64,000 nt of DNA, from positions 1 to 64,000 of the forward strand of contig JADHNJ010000002.1 in NCBI GenBank assembly GCA_016779565.1, written 5' to 3'. This document shows positions 31,123 to 40,381 of the stretch, piece by piece (position 1 is the stretch's first letter; every line of letters starts with the position of its first letter). This DNA comes from Pseudomonadales bacterium. GTDB lineage: Bacteria; Pseudomonadota; Gammaproteobacteria; Pseudomonadales; Azotimanducaceae. The translations under genes were made by a program, and so were the position numbers. Under the pieces are notes generated by a model, which saw only the letters and a program-made list of their open reading frames with translations, was not told the DNA's origin and searched no databases.

Positions 31123-32127
31123 TTATCCCGTCAGCCGAGCTAAAAGGGATCGGCTATGCGCTTCATCCCGACCGGCAAAATTGCCCATGGTGCGATCCAC
31201 AACGTTGCCAAATCTGGATTTAAACAAGTCCACCGCCGCTTCCGGTTCGCCGACCACCGCGAACTCAGAGAGAATGTCGTCTGTAATTAAATCTGCCATC
31301 TCGTCCCATTTGCCTTGTTTGCTTAGGCCGTTGAGTTCCGGCTGCAACTCGCCCCAACCATGGATACCTAAAACAGGCGCGTATGCAGGTGTCGAGCCAT
31401 AAAAAGCGATTTGCTTCTTAACAGCCTGTTTATTGGCAGCAAAGGCTTCCTCAGTATTGCCAGACACCACAAATCCAGGATAGCTAATTTCAAAATCAGA
31501 CCGAGCACGCCCCGCTTTGGCCAAACCTTTTTCAATCGCCGGCAGCGTCACTTCCCGGAGATATTTCTCAGTGGTAAATGCGTGAATAATGACCCCATCA
31601 GCGACTTCGCCAGCAACCTCAGTCATTAGAGGTCCAACAGCCGCAAGAAATACTTTGGGGGCACCATATTGGGTATCCAGTGGCGTAAACATAGGGGTCA
31701 TCAATGAATGGGTATAAAACTCGCCTTCAAACTGCAGCGGCTGACCCTCATGCCAGGCTGCCCAAATAGCTCGCATTGCTGAAATGAACTCCCGCATTCT
31801 GGCAGCGGGTTTTGACCAGGGCATGCTGAATCGCTTGGTTATGTGCGGTCGGATTTGCGACCCCAAACCTAAGATAAACCGACCCTTTGAGAAACTATTT
31901 AGATCATGGCCTATGTTCGCCAAATTCATCGGCGTTCTAGAAAACGCGACCGCAATAGAAGTGGTTAGCTCAATGTTTTGAGTTTCTTGAGCCGCCAGCA
32001 AAAGTGGGAAAAACGGGTCGTGGGACGTCTCTGCTGTCACGGCGCCGTTGTAGCCTAACGCTTCAAGGCGAGCGCCTTGCCGCCCAGCCTCACTCAAATC
32101 CCCCATTAATCCGCCATCAATCTTCAT
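31123..32127 (-). CDS. LLM class F420-dependent oxidoreductase (TIGR03617-like)
   Basis: ALGYNGAVTAETSHDPFFPLLLAAQETQNIELTTSIAVAFSRTPMNLANIGHDLNSFSKGRFILGLGSQIRPHITKRF. Confidence 0.9.
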   Translation of the reverse strand: MKIDGGLMGDLSEAGRQGARLEALGYNGAVTAETSHDPFFPLLLAAQETQNIELTTSIAVAFSRTPMNLANIGHDLNSFSKGRFILGLGSQIRPHITKRFSMPWSKPAARMREFISAMRAIWAAWHEGQPLQFEGEFYTHSLMTPMFTPLDTQYGAPKVFLAAVGPLMTEVAGEVADGVIIHAFTTEKYLREVTLPAIEKGLAKAGRARSDFEISYPGFVVSGNTEEAFAANKQAVKKQIAFYGSTPAYAPVLGIHGWGELQPELNGLSKQGKWDEMADLITDDILSEFAVVGEPEAAVDLFKSRFGNVVDRTMGNFAGRDEAHSRSLLARLTG

Positions 32128-32136
32128 AACATTCTC

Positions 32137-33132
32137 CTAAAACTTGAACTGGTTGCCGGTAAACGCTTGGTAGGTCGCCTGAGCATCCTTGCCGGAAACA
32201 CAGGAAATAATATGGGTCGTAATCCCGCCTTCTGCATAGGCTCTGATTCGATCCTGGCATTCTTCTTGACTGCCTATGATGGCAATATCATCGACGAGCT
32301 GATCATCCAACGCTGAGGTGGTTTTGTCTCGGTCCTTGGCGGCCCAACCCTCGCGGATACGTTCGGCGACCTCTTCATAACCAGACCAGGCCAGAAACGC
32401 GTTGTACACAGGGGTTGCGTAGTAAGGCGCAAAAGCGGCTCTTATCATATTTCGAGCCCCCTCTTTATCATCGGTCACAATCACTTGGTGACGACACACC
32501 ACTTCCACCTCGCTGAGCGATTTGCCCGCACGCTCGGCGCCGGCTTGAATATGCGTCATCATCCTCGGTAGCGCTTGCCTGGGAAACAAATTCAGAATCA
32601 CACCATCGCTAAATTCCGCCGCAGCTTCGAGCATTTTAGTTCTAAGCGCGGCCATGTAGACAGGCTGAGCGCCGGCGGGCAAGGGCAGTTGTCGATAACC
32701 TCGGCTGCTTACCGTATCCCCTTGATAATCTGACTTTTCACCCCGCAACATGCTTTGTATTAACTCGACCGTTTCTTTGACTCGTGTCAACGGCTTTTCG
32801 AATTTCAACCCATGCCAATTTTCCATCATCGTTTGACTCGAGGAGCCCAAGCCTAATATGAATCGCCCCTCAGACAATTGATGGAGCACATGTGCGGTCG
32901 ATGCCAAGACCGCAGGCGTTCGAGAGAATACTGGAATAATCGCGGTACCAATCCGACATCGGCTCGTATTTAAGGCAACTGCTGCCGCTGTTGTTAGGGC
33001 ATCAACCCCTGAGCTATCAGCGAACCATAAATCATCATAACCCTCGGCTTCTGCCCATTTCGCCATGTCAATGGTGCCTACGACCCCTCTCGGATCGGGC
33101 AACGTTAATGCTGTTCTTTGAGGTACTGCCAT
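32137..33132 (-). CDS. LLM class F420-dependent oxidoreductase
   Basis: WAEAEGYDDLWFADSSGVDALTTAAAVALNTSRCRIGTAIIPVFSRTPAVLASTAHVLHQLSEGRFILGLGSSSQTMMENWHG. Confidence 0.9.
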   Translation of the reverse strand: MAVPQRTALTLPDPRGVVGTIDMAKWAEAEGYDDLWFADSSGVDALTTAAAVALNTSRCRIGTAIIPVFSRTPAVLASTAHVLHQLSEGRFILGLGSSSQTMMENWHGLKFEKPLTRVKETVELIQSMLRGEKSDYQGDTVSSRGYRQLPLPAGAQPVYMAALRTKMLEAAAEFSDGVILNLFPRQALPRMMTHIQAGAERAGKSLSEVEVVCRHQVIVTDDKEGARNMIRAAFAPYYATPVYNAFLAWSGYEEVAERIREGWAAKDRDKTTSALDDQLVDDIAIIGSQEECQDRIRAYAEGGITTHIISCVSGKDAQATYQAFTGNQFKF

Positions 33133-33266
33133 TACGCTACTCCTATTACCTGCTTGTTCTTACCCAGCTGCCCTGTTTTAGACGTCCTGCAAGTCTTGGG
33201 GCTATTCACCAATCCGAGGATCGCCCAGTTTCACCACAAGCTCGATGCTCTGGCGCTGCGACGGCA

Positions 33267-33470
33267 TTAGACTATCATCTTTAAGTCAAGCTTGGGGCCC
33301 CTGCCGCATCCTTTTGCTGTTAGCAGCTTCTGAGGATCCAGCGCGCGTGCCCATTGAGTCCAGTCCTTTGAGAAGACAACCCAGCGACTTTTGAAGGATG
33401 TCACGAAGGTCTTATACCCGCGCTGGTCAGTATCATTTCTGCGCATCCTTCGACAAGCCCTGACTGGTTG
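33267..33470 (-). pseudogene. C-terminal fragment resembling an FAD-linked oxidase
   Basis: Minus-strand translation ...MRRNDTDQRGYKTFVTSFKSRWVVFSKDWTQWARALDPQKLLTAKGCGRGPKLDLKMIV*; looks like a VAO-family C-terminal end with no complete gene upstream (fbiC ends at 33476). Confidence 0.4.
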
Positions 33471-33475
33471 CGCGA

Positions 33476-35971
33476 TTAAATAATTTCTGCGCTCGTAATT
33501 TCTTCCTCCGAGGTCAATCCCGGTCTCACCAGAGCAGATTTGTTGGGCTTCGTGCGTTCGTAACGCTTCGCAGAAGTATAAACCGGTTCTTTAAGGACTG
33601 CCGCGCCTAAGGATTTTTGTCGCTGCACCTCACTGACCTCACCATAGTCAGTCGCGCGTTGTCTCGGAATTCTGCCCGCAGATTGAATCAGCGCCTCCAT
33701 AGCTTCTGGCGTTGTTTCTTGCCCATGAGCGGCGCCAGCAGCTCGGGTGATCGTTTCATTCATCAATGTGCCACCTAGGTCATTAACCCCCGCATTCAGA
33801 CAGGCCTTTACGCCCTCATGTCCCAGCTTCGTCCAGGATGCTTGAATATTTTTGAAGACGGGATTCAGTGCCAAACGCGCAATCGCGTGAATCAGTATCG
33901 CCTCTCGGAACGTCGGGCCTTTGCGCGCCTGCCCCTTGAGATACATTGGCGCCTCCATATGGATAAAAGGCAAAATGACGAACTCAGTAAATCCGCCCGT
34001 TTTGGCTTGTAAGGCTCTAATTCGGAGTAAATGCCTTGCTACGTGCTCATAGCGCTCAACGTGACCATACATAATGGTCGCCGTGGTGTTAAACCCGACC
34101 CCGTGAGCGGCTTCCATGACCTCCAACCATTGGCTGGTATTGATCTTGTCCGGGCAAAGCGTTGCACGAACCTCGTCGTCTAAAATCTCCGCAGCCGTGC
34201 CAGGCAATGTTCCAAGGCCGGCTTCTTTTAAACTCGTTAAGTACTCCGGCAAAGATTGGCCCAACGTTTTTGCACCTTGCCAGACTTCCAACGGTGAAAA
34301 CGCATGGATATGCATCTCCGGTACAACCTGCTTAATGGTATGACAGATATCAAGATAAGTTTGGCCAGTATATTCAGGATGAATACCGCCTTGGAGGCAG
34401 ACTTCTGATGCGCCTCGATCAAAGGCCTCCCGAGTTCGGCGCATAATCTCTTCGTGGGACAAATCGTACGGGCGACCACGCAAATTCTCGCTCATCTTGC
34501 CTTTCGAGAAGGCACAAAACTGACATTTGAAATAACAAACGTTGGTGTAGTTAATATTTCGATTCACACAATAGGTGACCTCATCACCACAGACAGCCCG
34601 CCGAATTGTGTCCGCCGCTTGGCACACATGGGTTACCTCGTCACCCCTTGCTTGGAACAGCCGTACAATTTCTGCTTCGGTCAGCGTCAATCCATCGCTG
34701 GCCTTTTGTAAGATTTTCGATAGTTCACTACCGGCGGGCCGTTTCGGGATCTGAGTGACACGGCCCAAATCGACGGCCGGAGGTTCTGGTGTTTCGCCTG
34801 CTGCCCAGGTTTCGCCCCGAACAAAGCCCTCACCATCTATGGCCCCTAGAATCATTGGCTGCAGACTCGAATCCACCCATCGATCCAACTGTTGCACATG
34901 CGATGGATACAGCGCGAGTCGCTCGACAAGGACTTTGCCTTCGTGAGCGGTCTCATCCGCTAAATTCTGTAGGTGCGGCCATGGAGCCTCTGGATTAACA
35001 AAATCTGGCGTCACTGGCGAGACACCCCCCCAATCATTAATGCCCGCATCGATCATTCGATGAAACACGCCCGGGCTCAAATTGGGTGGGACCTGAAGAT
35101 TCATCTCACTGCCAAACAGCAGTCGCGCCTGGGCAATGGTCCATAGCAGTTCATTCAGATCCGGCTCTGGCGCATCCTTCATGAGTGTATCGGGTTTCGC
35201 CCGGAAATTCTGAATGATCAGTTCTTGGATATGTCCATAGGGTTCATTAGCGTCCCGCAAGGCAAGCAAAGACTCGATGCGCTCCCGTCTTGTTTCCCCG
35301 ATGCCAATCAAAATACCCGAAGTGAAAGGAACCCCGGCTTCTCCCGCCAGTTTAATCGTTTCCAGGCGACGGGCAGGTATTTTGTCCGGAGATCCGTAAT
35401 GCGGCATGCCTTTTTCCGTCAATCGATCTGACGCCGACTCAAGCATAATGCCCATGGAAATAGACACTTTACGTAATGATGCAAACTCAGAGGCCGTCAT
35501 AAGCCCTGGATTTAGGTGGGGGAACAATCCTGTCTCATTGAGCACCAATTCCGCCATGTCGTGTAAGTAGCTAAGCGTTGAGTCTTGATGTAAGTCTTTG
35601 AGTCCATCTCTTGCCGCCTTGTAACGTTCCTCTGGCTTATCCCCTAACGTGAACAGGGCCTCTTTACAGCCAGCTTTGGCACCGTCAGAGGCAATTTTTA
35701 AGACTTCATCCGGGGTCAAGTAAGGCGCTTTAACTTTTCTTGGCACCTGAGCAAACGTACAGTAATGACACACGTCTCGGCAGAGGTGGGTCAGCGGTAT
35801 AAACACTTTTCTTGAGTAGGAAATGGCATTGGGATGACTCAGGTCTCGAACGGCACCAGCAACCGCTAATAACGCGTCGGTGTCATTAAATTCGGACAAT
35901 CTAATAGCATCTTGATCAGACAGCCCTCGTCCGGCCGCAGCTCGCTCAAGAATTTCTGTGGTTGACGTCAT
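33476..35971 (-). CDS. fbiC: FO synthase, fused CofG/CofH (FbiC), F420 biosynthesis
   Basis: Two radical SAM halves: CRDVCHYCTFA and CYFKCQFCAFSKG; LFTLGDKPEERY; GGIHPEYTGQTYLDICHTIKQ; LGGTLMNETITRAAGAAHGQE. Confidence 0.96.
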   Translation of the reverse strand: MTSTTEILERAAAGRGLSDQDAIRLSEFNDTDALLAVAGAVRDLSHPNAISYSRKVFIPLTHLCRDVCHYCTFAQVPRKVKAPYLTPDEVLKIASDGAKAGCKEALFTLGDKPEERYKAARDGLKDLHQDSTLSYLHDMAELVLNETGLFPHLNPGLMTASEFASLRKVSISMGIMLESASDRLTEKGMPHYGSPDKIPARRLETIKLAGEAGVPFTSGILIGIGETRRERIESLLALRDANEPYGHIQELIIQNFRAKPDTLMKDAPEPDLNELLWTIAQARLLFGSEMNLQVPPNLSPGVFHRMIDAGINDWGGVSPVTPDFVNPEAPWPHLQNLADETAHEGKVLVERLALYPSHVQQLDRWVDSSLQPMILGAIDGEGFVRGETWAAGETPEPPAVDLGRVTQIPKRPAGSELSKILQKASDGLTLTEAEIVRLFQARGDEVTHVCQAADTIRRAVCGDEVTYCVNRNINYTNVCYFKCQFCAFSKGKMSENLRGRPYDLSHEEIMRRTREAFDRGASEVCLQGGIHPEYTGQTYLDICHTIKQVVPEMHIHAFSPLEVWQGAKTLGQSLPEYLTSLKEAGLGTLPGTAAEILDDEVRATLCPDKINTSQWLEVMEAAHGVGFNTTATIMYGHVERYEHVARHLLRIRALQAKTGGFTEFVILPFIHMEAPMYLKGQARKGPTFREAILIHAIARLALNPVFKNIQASWTKLGHEGVKACLNAGVNDLGGTLMNETITRAAGAAHGQETTPEAMEALIQSAGRIPRQRATDYGEVSEVQRQKSLGAAVLKEPVYTSAKRYERTKPNKSALVRPGLTSEEEITSAEII

Positions 35972-35975
35972 GCTG

Positions 35976-36659
35976 TCACTCTCCTTCAACCGTCTCTAAT
36001 CGGCGGTTTAGTTCTATGGCTGTCCCATATCGATAAGTATGAGACCCTACTCCCTGAAATGCCAGCCGGGTCATAAGGGCCTTGAGATCCGGCGGCGTGT
36101 CGATATCCAAGCCCAAGCCAGGCAACTTCAAAACCGTCGCCTCGATACCCACGTCATGGGCAGCCGCTAAATGCTTACGAAAGCTATCGACTCCAAATTG
36201 AAACGGAATCAACGTTGGCGGCGATGCGAGCAAACAATTGGTGCCCCCAAGATCAGAAGCAGGCACTATCGACAATCCCGCTTCGCTCGGCACAAAGCCA
36301 TCTAGGACAATTTCCAATTCCTCTGGCGTAACCATCGGCACATCGCCCGGTAAAAACACCATACGCTCAACGCCGGCGGCTTCTAGCGACTCAGCAGCCT
36401 CCGTCACCGCCGCGATCAAACCCGGCCGACTTGGCTCCGCTAATGTCCGAGCTTGAAAGTGGGCTGCCATGTCTGCTGCCTTGGGGTCGTTGGTGACAAT
36501 GACCATCTCGTCAATCAATGCACAAGCTTCAACCGCAGTCAGCACGTCCTCAAGCATTGCGTAACTTAGCGCTTGACGTTCCTCAGAGGATAATACCGGC
36601 GCTAGCCGCTGTTTGGCGTTATCGAAGGCTTTAACTGGGATTACAGCACAGGTGTTCAC
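35976..36659 (-). CDS. cofC: 2-phospho-L-lactate (or PEP/3-PG) guanylyltransferase CofC
   Basis: AVIPVKAFDNAKQRLAPVLSSEERQALSYAMLEDVLTAV, FLPGDVPMVTPEEL, SDLGGTNCLLASPP, FGVDSFRKHLAAA. Confidence 0.93.
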   Translation of the reverse strand: MNTCAVIPVKAFDNAKQRLAPVLSSEERQALSYAMLEDVLTAVEACALIDEMVIVTNDPKAADMAAHFQARTLAEPSRPGLIAAVTEAAESLEAAGVERMVFLPGDVPMVTPEELEIVLDGFVPSEAGLSIVPASDLGGTNCLLASPPTLIPFQFGVDSFRKHLAAAHDVGIEATVLKLPGLGLDIDTPPDLKALMTRLAFQGVGSHTYRYGTAIELNRRLETVEGE

Positions 36660-36661
36660 AG

Positions 36662-37630
36662 CTACAGCGCCTCGCTAAACGCCAACACGTCCCTGGCTAG
36701 CGCTTGCTTGTCAGCAACCGATGTCATCACTGTCTGCGTGACCAACGGCGTCATGCCCAGCGCTCTAACAGCATCCGACTGCGCCGAATCCACCGTATCT
36801 AGAACAAACCCGGCAACTAAACCGGGATATCGCGCCTGATAAAATTCGGCTACTGCGGCAGCTGAGCTTGGCATATTCAATTCTTGCATCATTTTTGCAG
36901 CAGGACCCTTCAGGGCTTGACCACCTACAATAGGCGAGACCAGTACCACTGGACAGGCTAAATCTCTGAGTATCTGCCAAGTCCCGTCGAGCTCTAAAAT
37001 AGGCGCGACGCTAACAAAGGGGTTGGAAGGGCAGACAATGACTGCCGACAACTCATCGGTTGCCAGCAACGCTTCTAACGCCGGCGCACGTTTTGCTGTG
37101 TCTATCCCACTAAATTGGATATCTGCGATTCGCGGCTCACAGCGATCTCGGACAAAATAGTGTTGAAATGCCAAGGTTCTTCCATCTTGACATTGAATTT
37201 CTGTGGCCACCGTATTATCCGACATAGGGATAACCGTCACGTCAATACCGAGTGCCTGCATCATCGATGCGGTTACCGAACTCAAGGTCTCGCCCGCCGC
37301 CAATTTGGTTGTGCGAACGACGTGGGTCGCAAGGTCTCGATCTCCGAGACCAAACCAAGTTTCCAGGCCAAAGCGCTCAAGGGCGTTTAGAAACTGCCAA
37401 CTCTCGTCGTGTTGTCCCCATCCGAGGGTTTCGTTGGACAGTCCCGATAAGGTATACATGAGGGTATCTAGATCAGGACAAATTCTCAGCCCGAGGTGGT
37501 CGAAATCATCGCCGGTATTGACCACGATCGCCAACCGAGCTGGGTCCAAGATCCCCTGCAAACCCAGCGCGAGTTTGGCGCCACCGACACCACCCGATAA
37601 GGCTAGAACTTTTGGTGGCGTTGTGCTCAT
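36662..37630 (-). CDS. cofD: 2-phospho-L-lactate transferase CofD/FbiA
   Basis: VLALSGGVGGAKLALGLQGI, VVNTGDDFDHLGLRICPDLDTLMYTLSGL, ALGWG-like GLGDRDLATHVVRT, CPSNPFVSVAPIL. Confidence 0.95.
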   Translation of the reverse strand: MSTTPPKVLALSGGVGGAKLALGLQGILDPARLAIVVNTGDDFDHLGLRICPDLDTLMYTLSGLSNETLGWGQHDESWQFLNALERFGLETWFGLGDRDLATHVVRTTKLAAGETLSSVTASMMQALGIDVTVIPMSDNTVATEIQCQDGRTLAFQHYFVRDRCEPRIADIQFSGIDTAKRAPALEALLATDELSAVIVCPSNPFVSVAPILELDGTWQILRDLACPVVLVSPIVGGQALKGPAAKMMQELNMPSSAAAVAEFYQARYPGLVAGFVLDTVDSAQSDAVRALGMTPLVTQTVMTSVADKQALARDVLAFSEAL

Positions 37631-37871
37631 GACGGTTACACCTTGTTTGAGGTTTCAGACCAGATCTCGAATCGCGCTGACTTTGGGCTGCGCTTTCTAC
37701 GCGTTCGCTGACATGATAATGCCGTCAGACGCTTTTGTTTACATCGCATCACATCGCCTACATCGCCGATCTGTCCGGGTGGACGCATCGTTTGCCAAGC
37801 CTTTCGATGCCTCACTAAACACTGATCAATCCAAAAATCCTGGTCTGAATTCGATTACTTTGTTGCCTTTC

Positions 37872-38645
37872 CTACCTGAACATGTCCATGGCTTTAGGCC
37901 GTAACAGAGGTTGTACGCCCTCTGGGCCGGCTGGTACTTTGGCCTGGTAACCTCGTACCAACACTACTGGCGCTTTTTCGGTGGTCTGTCCCATCACCAA
38001 TGACGCCCCGGCCGCTAACTCATCCGCCGCAGCGACTTGGGTTACCAGCAGTTCTCGCCCATAGATGTCCTCGCCACCAATATAATCCTCCAGCGCCGTC
38101 ATGCCAGCAACGCCGATCGCCAACCCAACCGTACCCATGCGCCAGGCTCTTCCGATTGAGTCATTAATAATAACCGCTACTTGCAGGCCTAACCGATCCA
38201 AGATCGCCTGTCGAAGCGCCGCAGCGGAGGCATCAGGATCTAAAGGCAACAGTAAGCAAAGATCGTCGCCATCAATCCCAGCTTGATGAATATTAGACTG
38301 ATCGATCCCAGCATTGGCAGCAACGAAGCCTAATCGATGTTCTACGATCAAAACCCCCGGGCGTTTACGCACCACTTCGTTTGACTCATCGAGAATGACT
38401 TGAACTTTTCTGGGATCCTTATCGACCTCAAGCCCTAATTTAATAGCGGCCTCACTCGGAACGATGTCGTTGAGATTGACGTAGCGGTTTTCGGCCTTAG
38501 ACACGATCTTTTGTGCCAATACCAACACGTCGCCGTCTGCTAGCGCAGCGCCCATAGAATCAAGGCCTGCTAATATGAGGGTTAACAGGTCGTCCCCGGG
38601 TTCGACCATCGGAATATTGTCAATGGGTACCAGCGAGAGCTCCAT
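37872..38645 (-). CDS. cofE: Coenzyme F420-0:L-glutamate ligase CofE (single domain)
   Basis: LVLAQKIVSKAENR, GLEVDKDPRKVQVILDES, NAGIDQSNI, INDSIGRAWRMGTVGLAIGVAG; about 257 aa, no C-terminal nitroreductase domain. Confidence 0.95.
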   Translation of the reverse strand: MELSLVPIDNIPMVEPGDDLLTLILAGLDSMGAALADGDVLVLAQKIVSKAENRYVNLNDIVPSEAAIKLGLEVDKDPRKVQVILDESNEVVRKRPGVLIVEHRLGFVAANAGIDQSNIHQAGIDGDDLCLLLPLDPDASAAALRQAILDRLGLQVAVIINDSIGRAWRMGTVGLAIGVAGMTALEDYIGGEDIYGRELLVTQVAAADELAAGASLVMGQTTEKAPVVLVRGYQAKVPAGPEGVQPLLRPKAMDMFR

Positions 38646-39316
38646 TAGTCTGCTGCCGGCTCACCTGTGATGACCAATCCTGCGCCATTAATTTTATGGT
38701 GCCGATTGATGGTAATCAAAATTGAGGTTAACGCCTCTGCAGCAGCTGCATTCGCGATTGGACCCGCATGCCAGCCCTTCAAACCCAGCGCCTCAATCAA
38801 CTCAATGACCGTATCTCTGGCCGCTCTTTTGTTGCCCGTAACCAAAACATCGCATGCAATACCATGGTCACCTTGCAAATGCATCGCGCCCACATTCTGA
38901 AATGCTGATACAACAAAAACCTCTTCCCCTAGGTGCGCCTGAGCCTGCTGGCCCGCCGATCCAGCCTCGGGCAGCTGGACTGTGCCGACTTTCGGTGGGA
39001 CCAAAGGCACTGTCACGTCGATCAACACTTTCCCTGCGAGCGCGTGTTTTACGGAGTCGAGCGTGCTCAGCTGATGGGCAAAAGGCACTGTCAAAACGAC
39101 CAAATCAGCTTGCTCTGCAGCAGAGGGATTATCTAGCCCGGTGACATTTAGATCGGAAAATTCTGCTAATAACGCGGCGGCGGCTTCCTGCCCTTTTTCA
39201 AGGGTTCGGCTGCCGATTAATATCGTATAACCTGCTCTCGACCACTGACGCGCTAATCCGCCACCTAAATCACCGGTTCCGCCTAAAATTGCGATGGTCT
39301 TGATACTGTCGGTCAT
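38645..39316 (-). CDS. npdG: NADPH-dependent F420 reductase
   Basis: IAILGGTGDLGGGLARQWSRAGYTILIGSRTLEKG; DLVVLTVPFAHQ; stop/start TAATG overlap with cofE. Confidence 0.93.
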   Translation of the reverse strand: MTDSIKTIAILGGTGDLGGGLARQWSRAGYTILIGSRTLEKGQEAAAALLAEFSDLNVTGLDNPSAAEQADLVVLTVPFAHQLSTLDSVKHALAGKVLIDVTVPLVPPKVGTVQLPEAGSAGQQAQAHLGEEVFVVSAFQNVGAMHLQGDHGIACDVLVTGNKRAARDTVIELIEALGLKGWHAGPIANAAAAEALTSILITINRHHKINGAGLVITGEPAAD

Positions 39317-39583
39317 AATTTATCCTTGTGCTGTTTTTTTGATGGCATCCTGACTATTTTTGACTAAGGCCAGGATCCGATGCTCTGAGCCTTAGACTTT
39401 TCTTGAGGTCAGTCGAGACTTGTACGAAGCTTGTTGCAATTTCAGCCATTTGCTCAGGCGAGGCATTATGAAACAGATTGTCTGTCAATTCATCACTTCG
39501 CAGAACTCAAATTTCGACGCTTTTGCTCAAGCTGACGCGTTGACGAATGGGTTTTCGCAACCACCTCGTGGCCGGGCGAGCCA

Positions 39584-40252
39584 TCAATCTTGCGCTGTCG
39601 CTCCATGGATCAGCGAAATGCACTGGGACGCGAAAAGTACCCTCTTACCCAAAGAAATTAATTTACAGCCTTTGCGAACAAGGCCCTTTTGCGCATTTTT
39701 TGGCATCGCCAATTGATCGGTTAATACAAAAACACCAGATTCAATCGGCGCAATGGTACTGAGCGCCTCGCCTTTCGGGTCCAACAAGTAAGCCGGACTG
39801 TCTTGCATCAATTCATCCATCAGACGCTCGAAACTTTTTGCTGTCACTGTGATGCCATTGCCTGCTGTCAGTCCCTCTTCCTTTCCGAGCCCCCGACCCT
39901 CTGATAACGCCGAGGCACAACTTGCCAATAAAGCGGCTTCGGTAAAGCCGCCTAAGTTGCCAAGATGTTCGCCATCAAAAGTTAAGACGCGGCTATAGTC
40001 TTGGGTTTTTTCAAGTACCAGATGCAAAGACACATCTTGCCGATGCCCATTGGCGATAAACAGCGCGTTAATAATCATCCCGGGGATAAACTCAACATGA
40101 GCATCTTGGTCGATACCATCAAGAAACTGCTTTGGGTCAACGGGCGTCTTGCGACAGCGCACGACAAATTCGATTCTGCTCAATGGTACACCTCCAAGGC
40201 TACCCATGGTTTGGCTGCGTTTAAAAGCTTTGCGGCTATTATGGCAAGGCAC
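39584..40252 (-). CDS. trmY: TrmY-like putative tRNA pseudouridine(54) N1-methyltransferase (SPOUT)
   Basis: EFVVRCRKTPVDPKQFLDGI..VEFIPGMIINALFIANGHRQDVSLHLVLE, VLTFDGEHLGNLG, PIESGVFVLTDQLAMPKNAQKGLVRKGCKLISLGKRVLFASQCISLIH; start uncertain. Confidence 0.82.
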   Translation of the reverse strand: MPCHNSRKAFKRSQTMGSLGGVPLSRIEFVVRCRKTPVDPKQFLDGIDQDAHVEFIPGMIINALFIANGHRQDVSLHLVLEKTQDYSRVLTFDGEHLGNLGGFTEAALLASCASALSEGRGLGKEEGLTAGNGITVTAKSFERLMDELMQDSPAYLLDPKGEALSTIAPIESGVFVLTDQLAMPKNAQKGLVRKGCKLISLGKRVLFASQCISLIHGATAQD

Positions 40253-40381
40253 GGGGCCTTAACCCCGCGCTTGTGAGTATACCGCGTTAGACATCCGACG
40301 CAGATCGAAACCATAAATTCTGCTTGACCCCAACCACCCGATTACGCCTATGATCAGGGTCGCCCCCGCAAACTGACTGAA

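Noticed and set aside
37203-37904. 233-aa plus-strand ORF
   Set aside because: Antisense to cofD and the intergenic region; low-complexity Ser/Arg/Pro composition typical of shadow ORFs.
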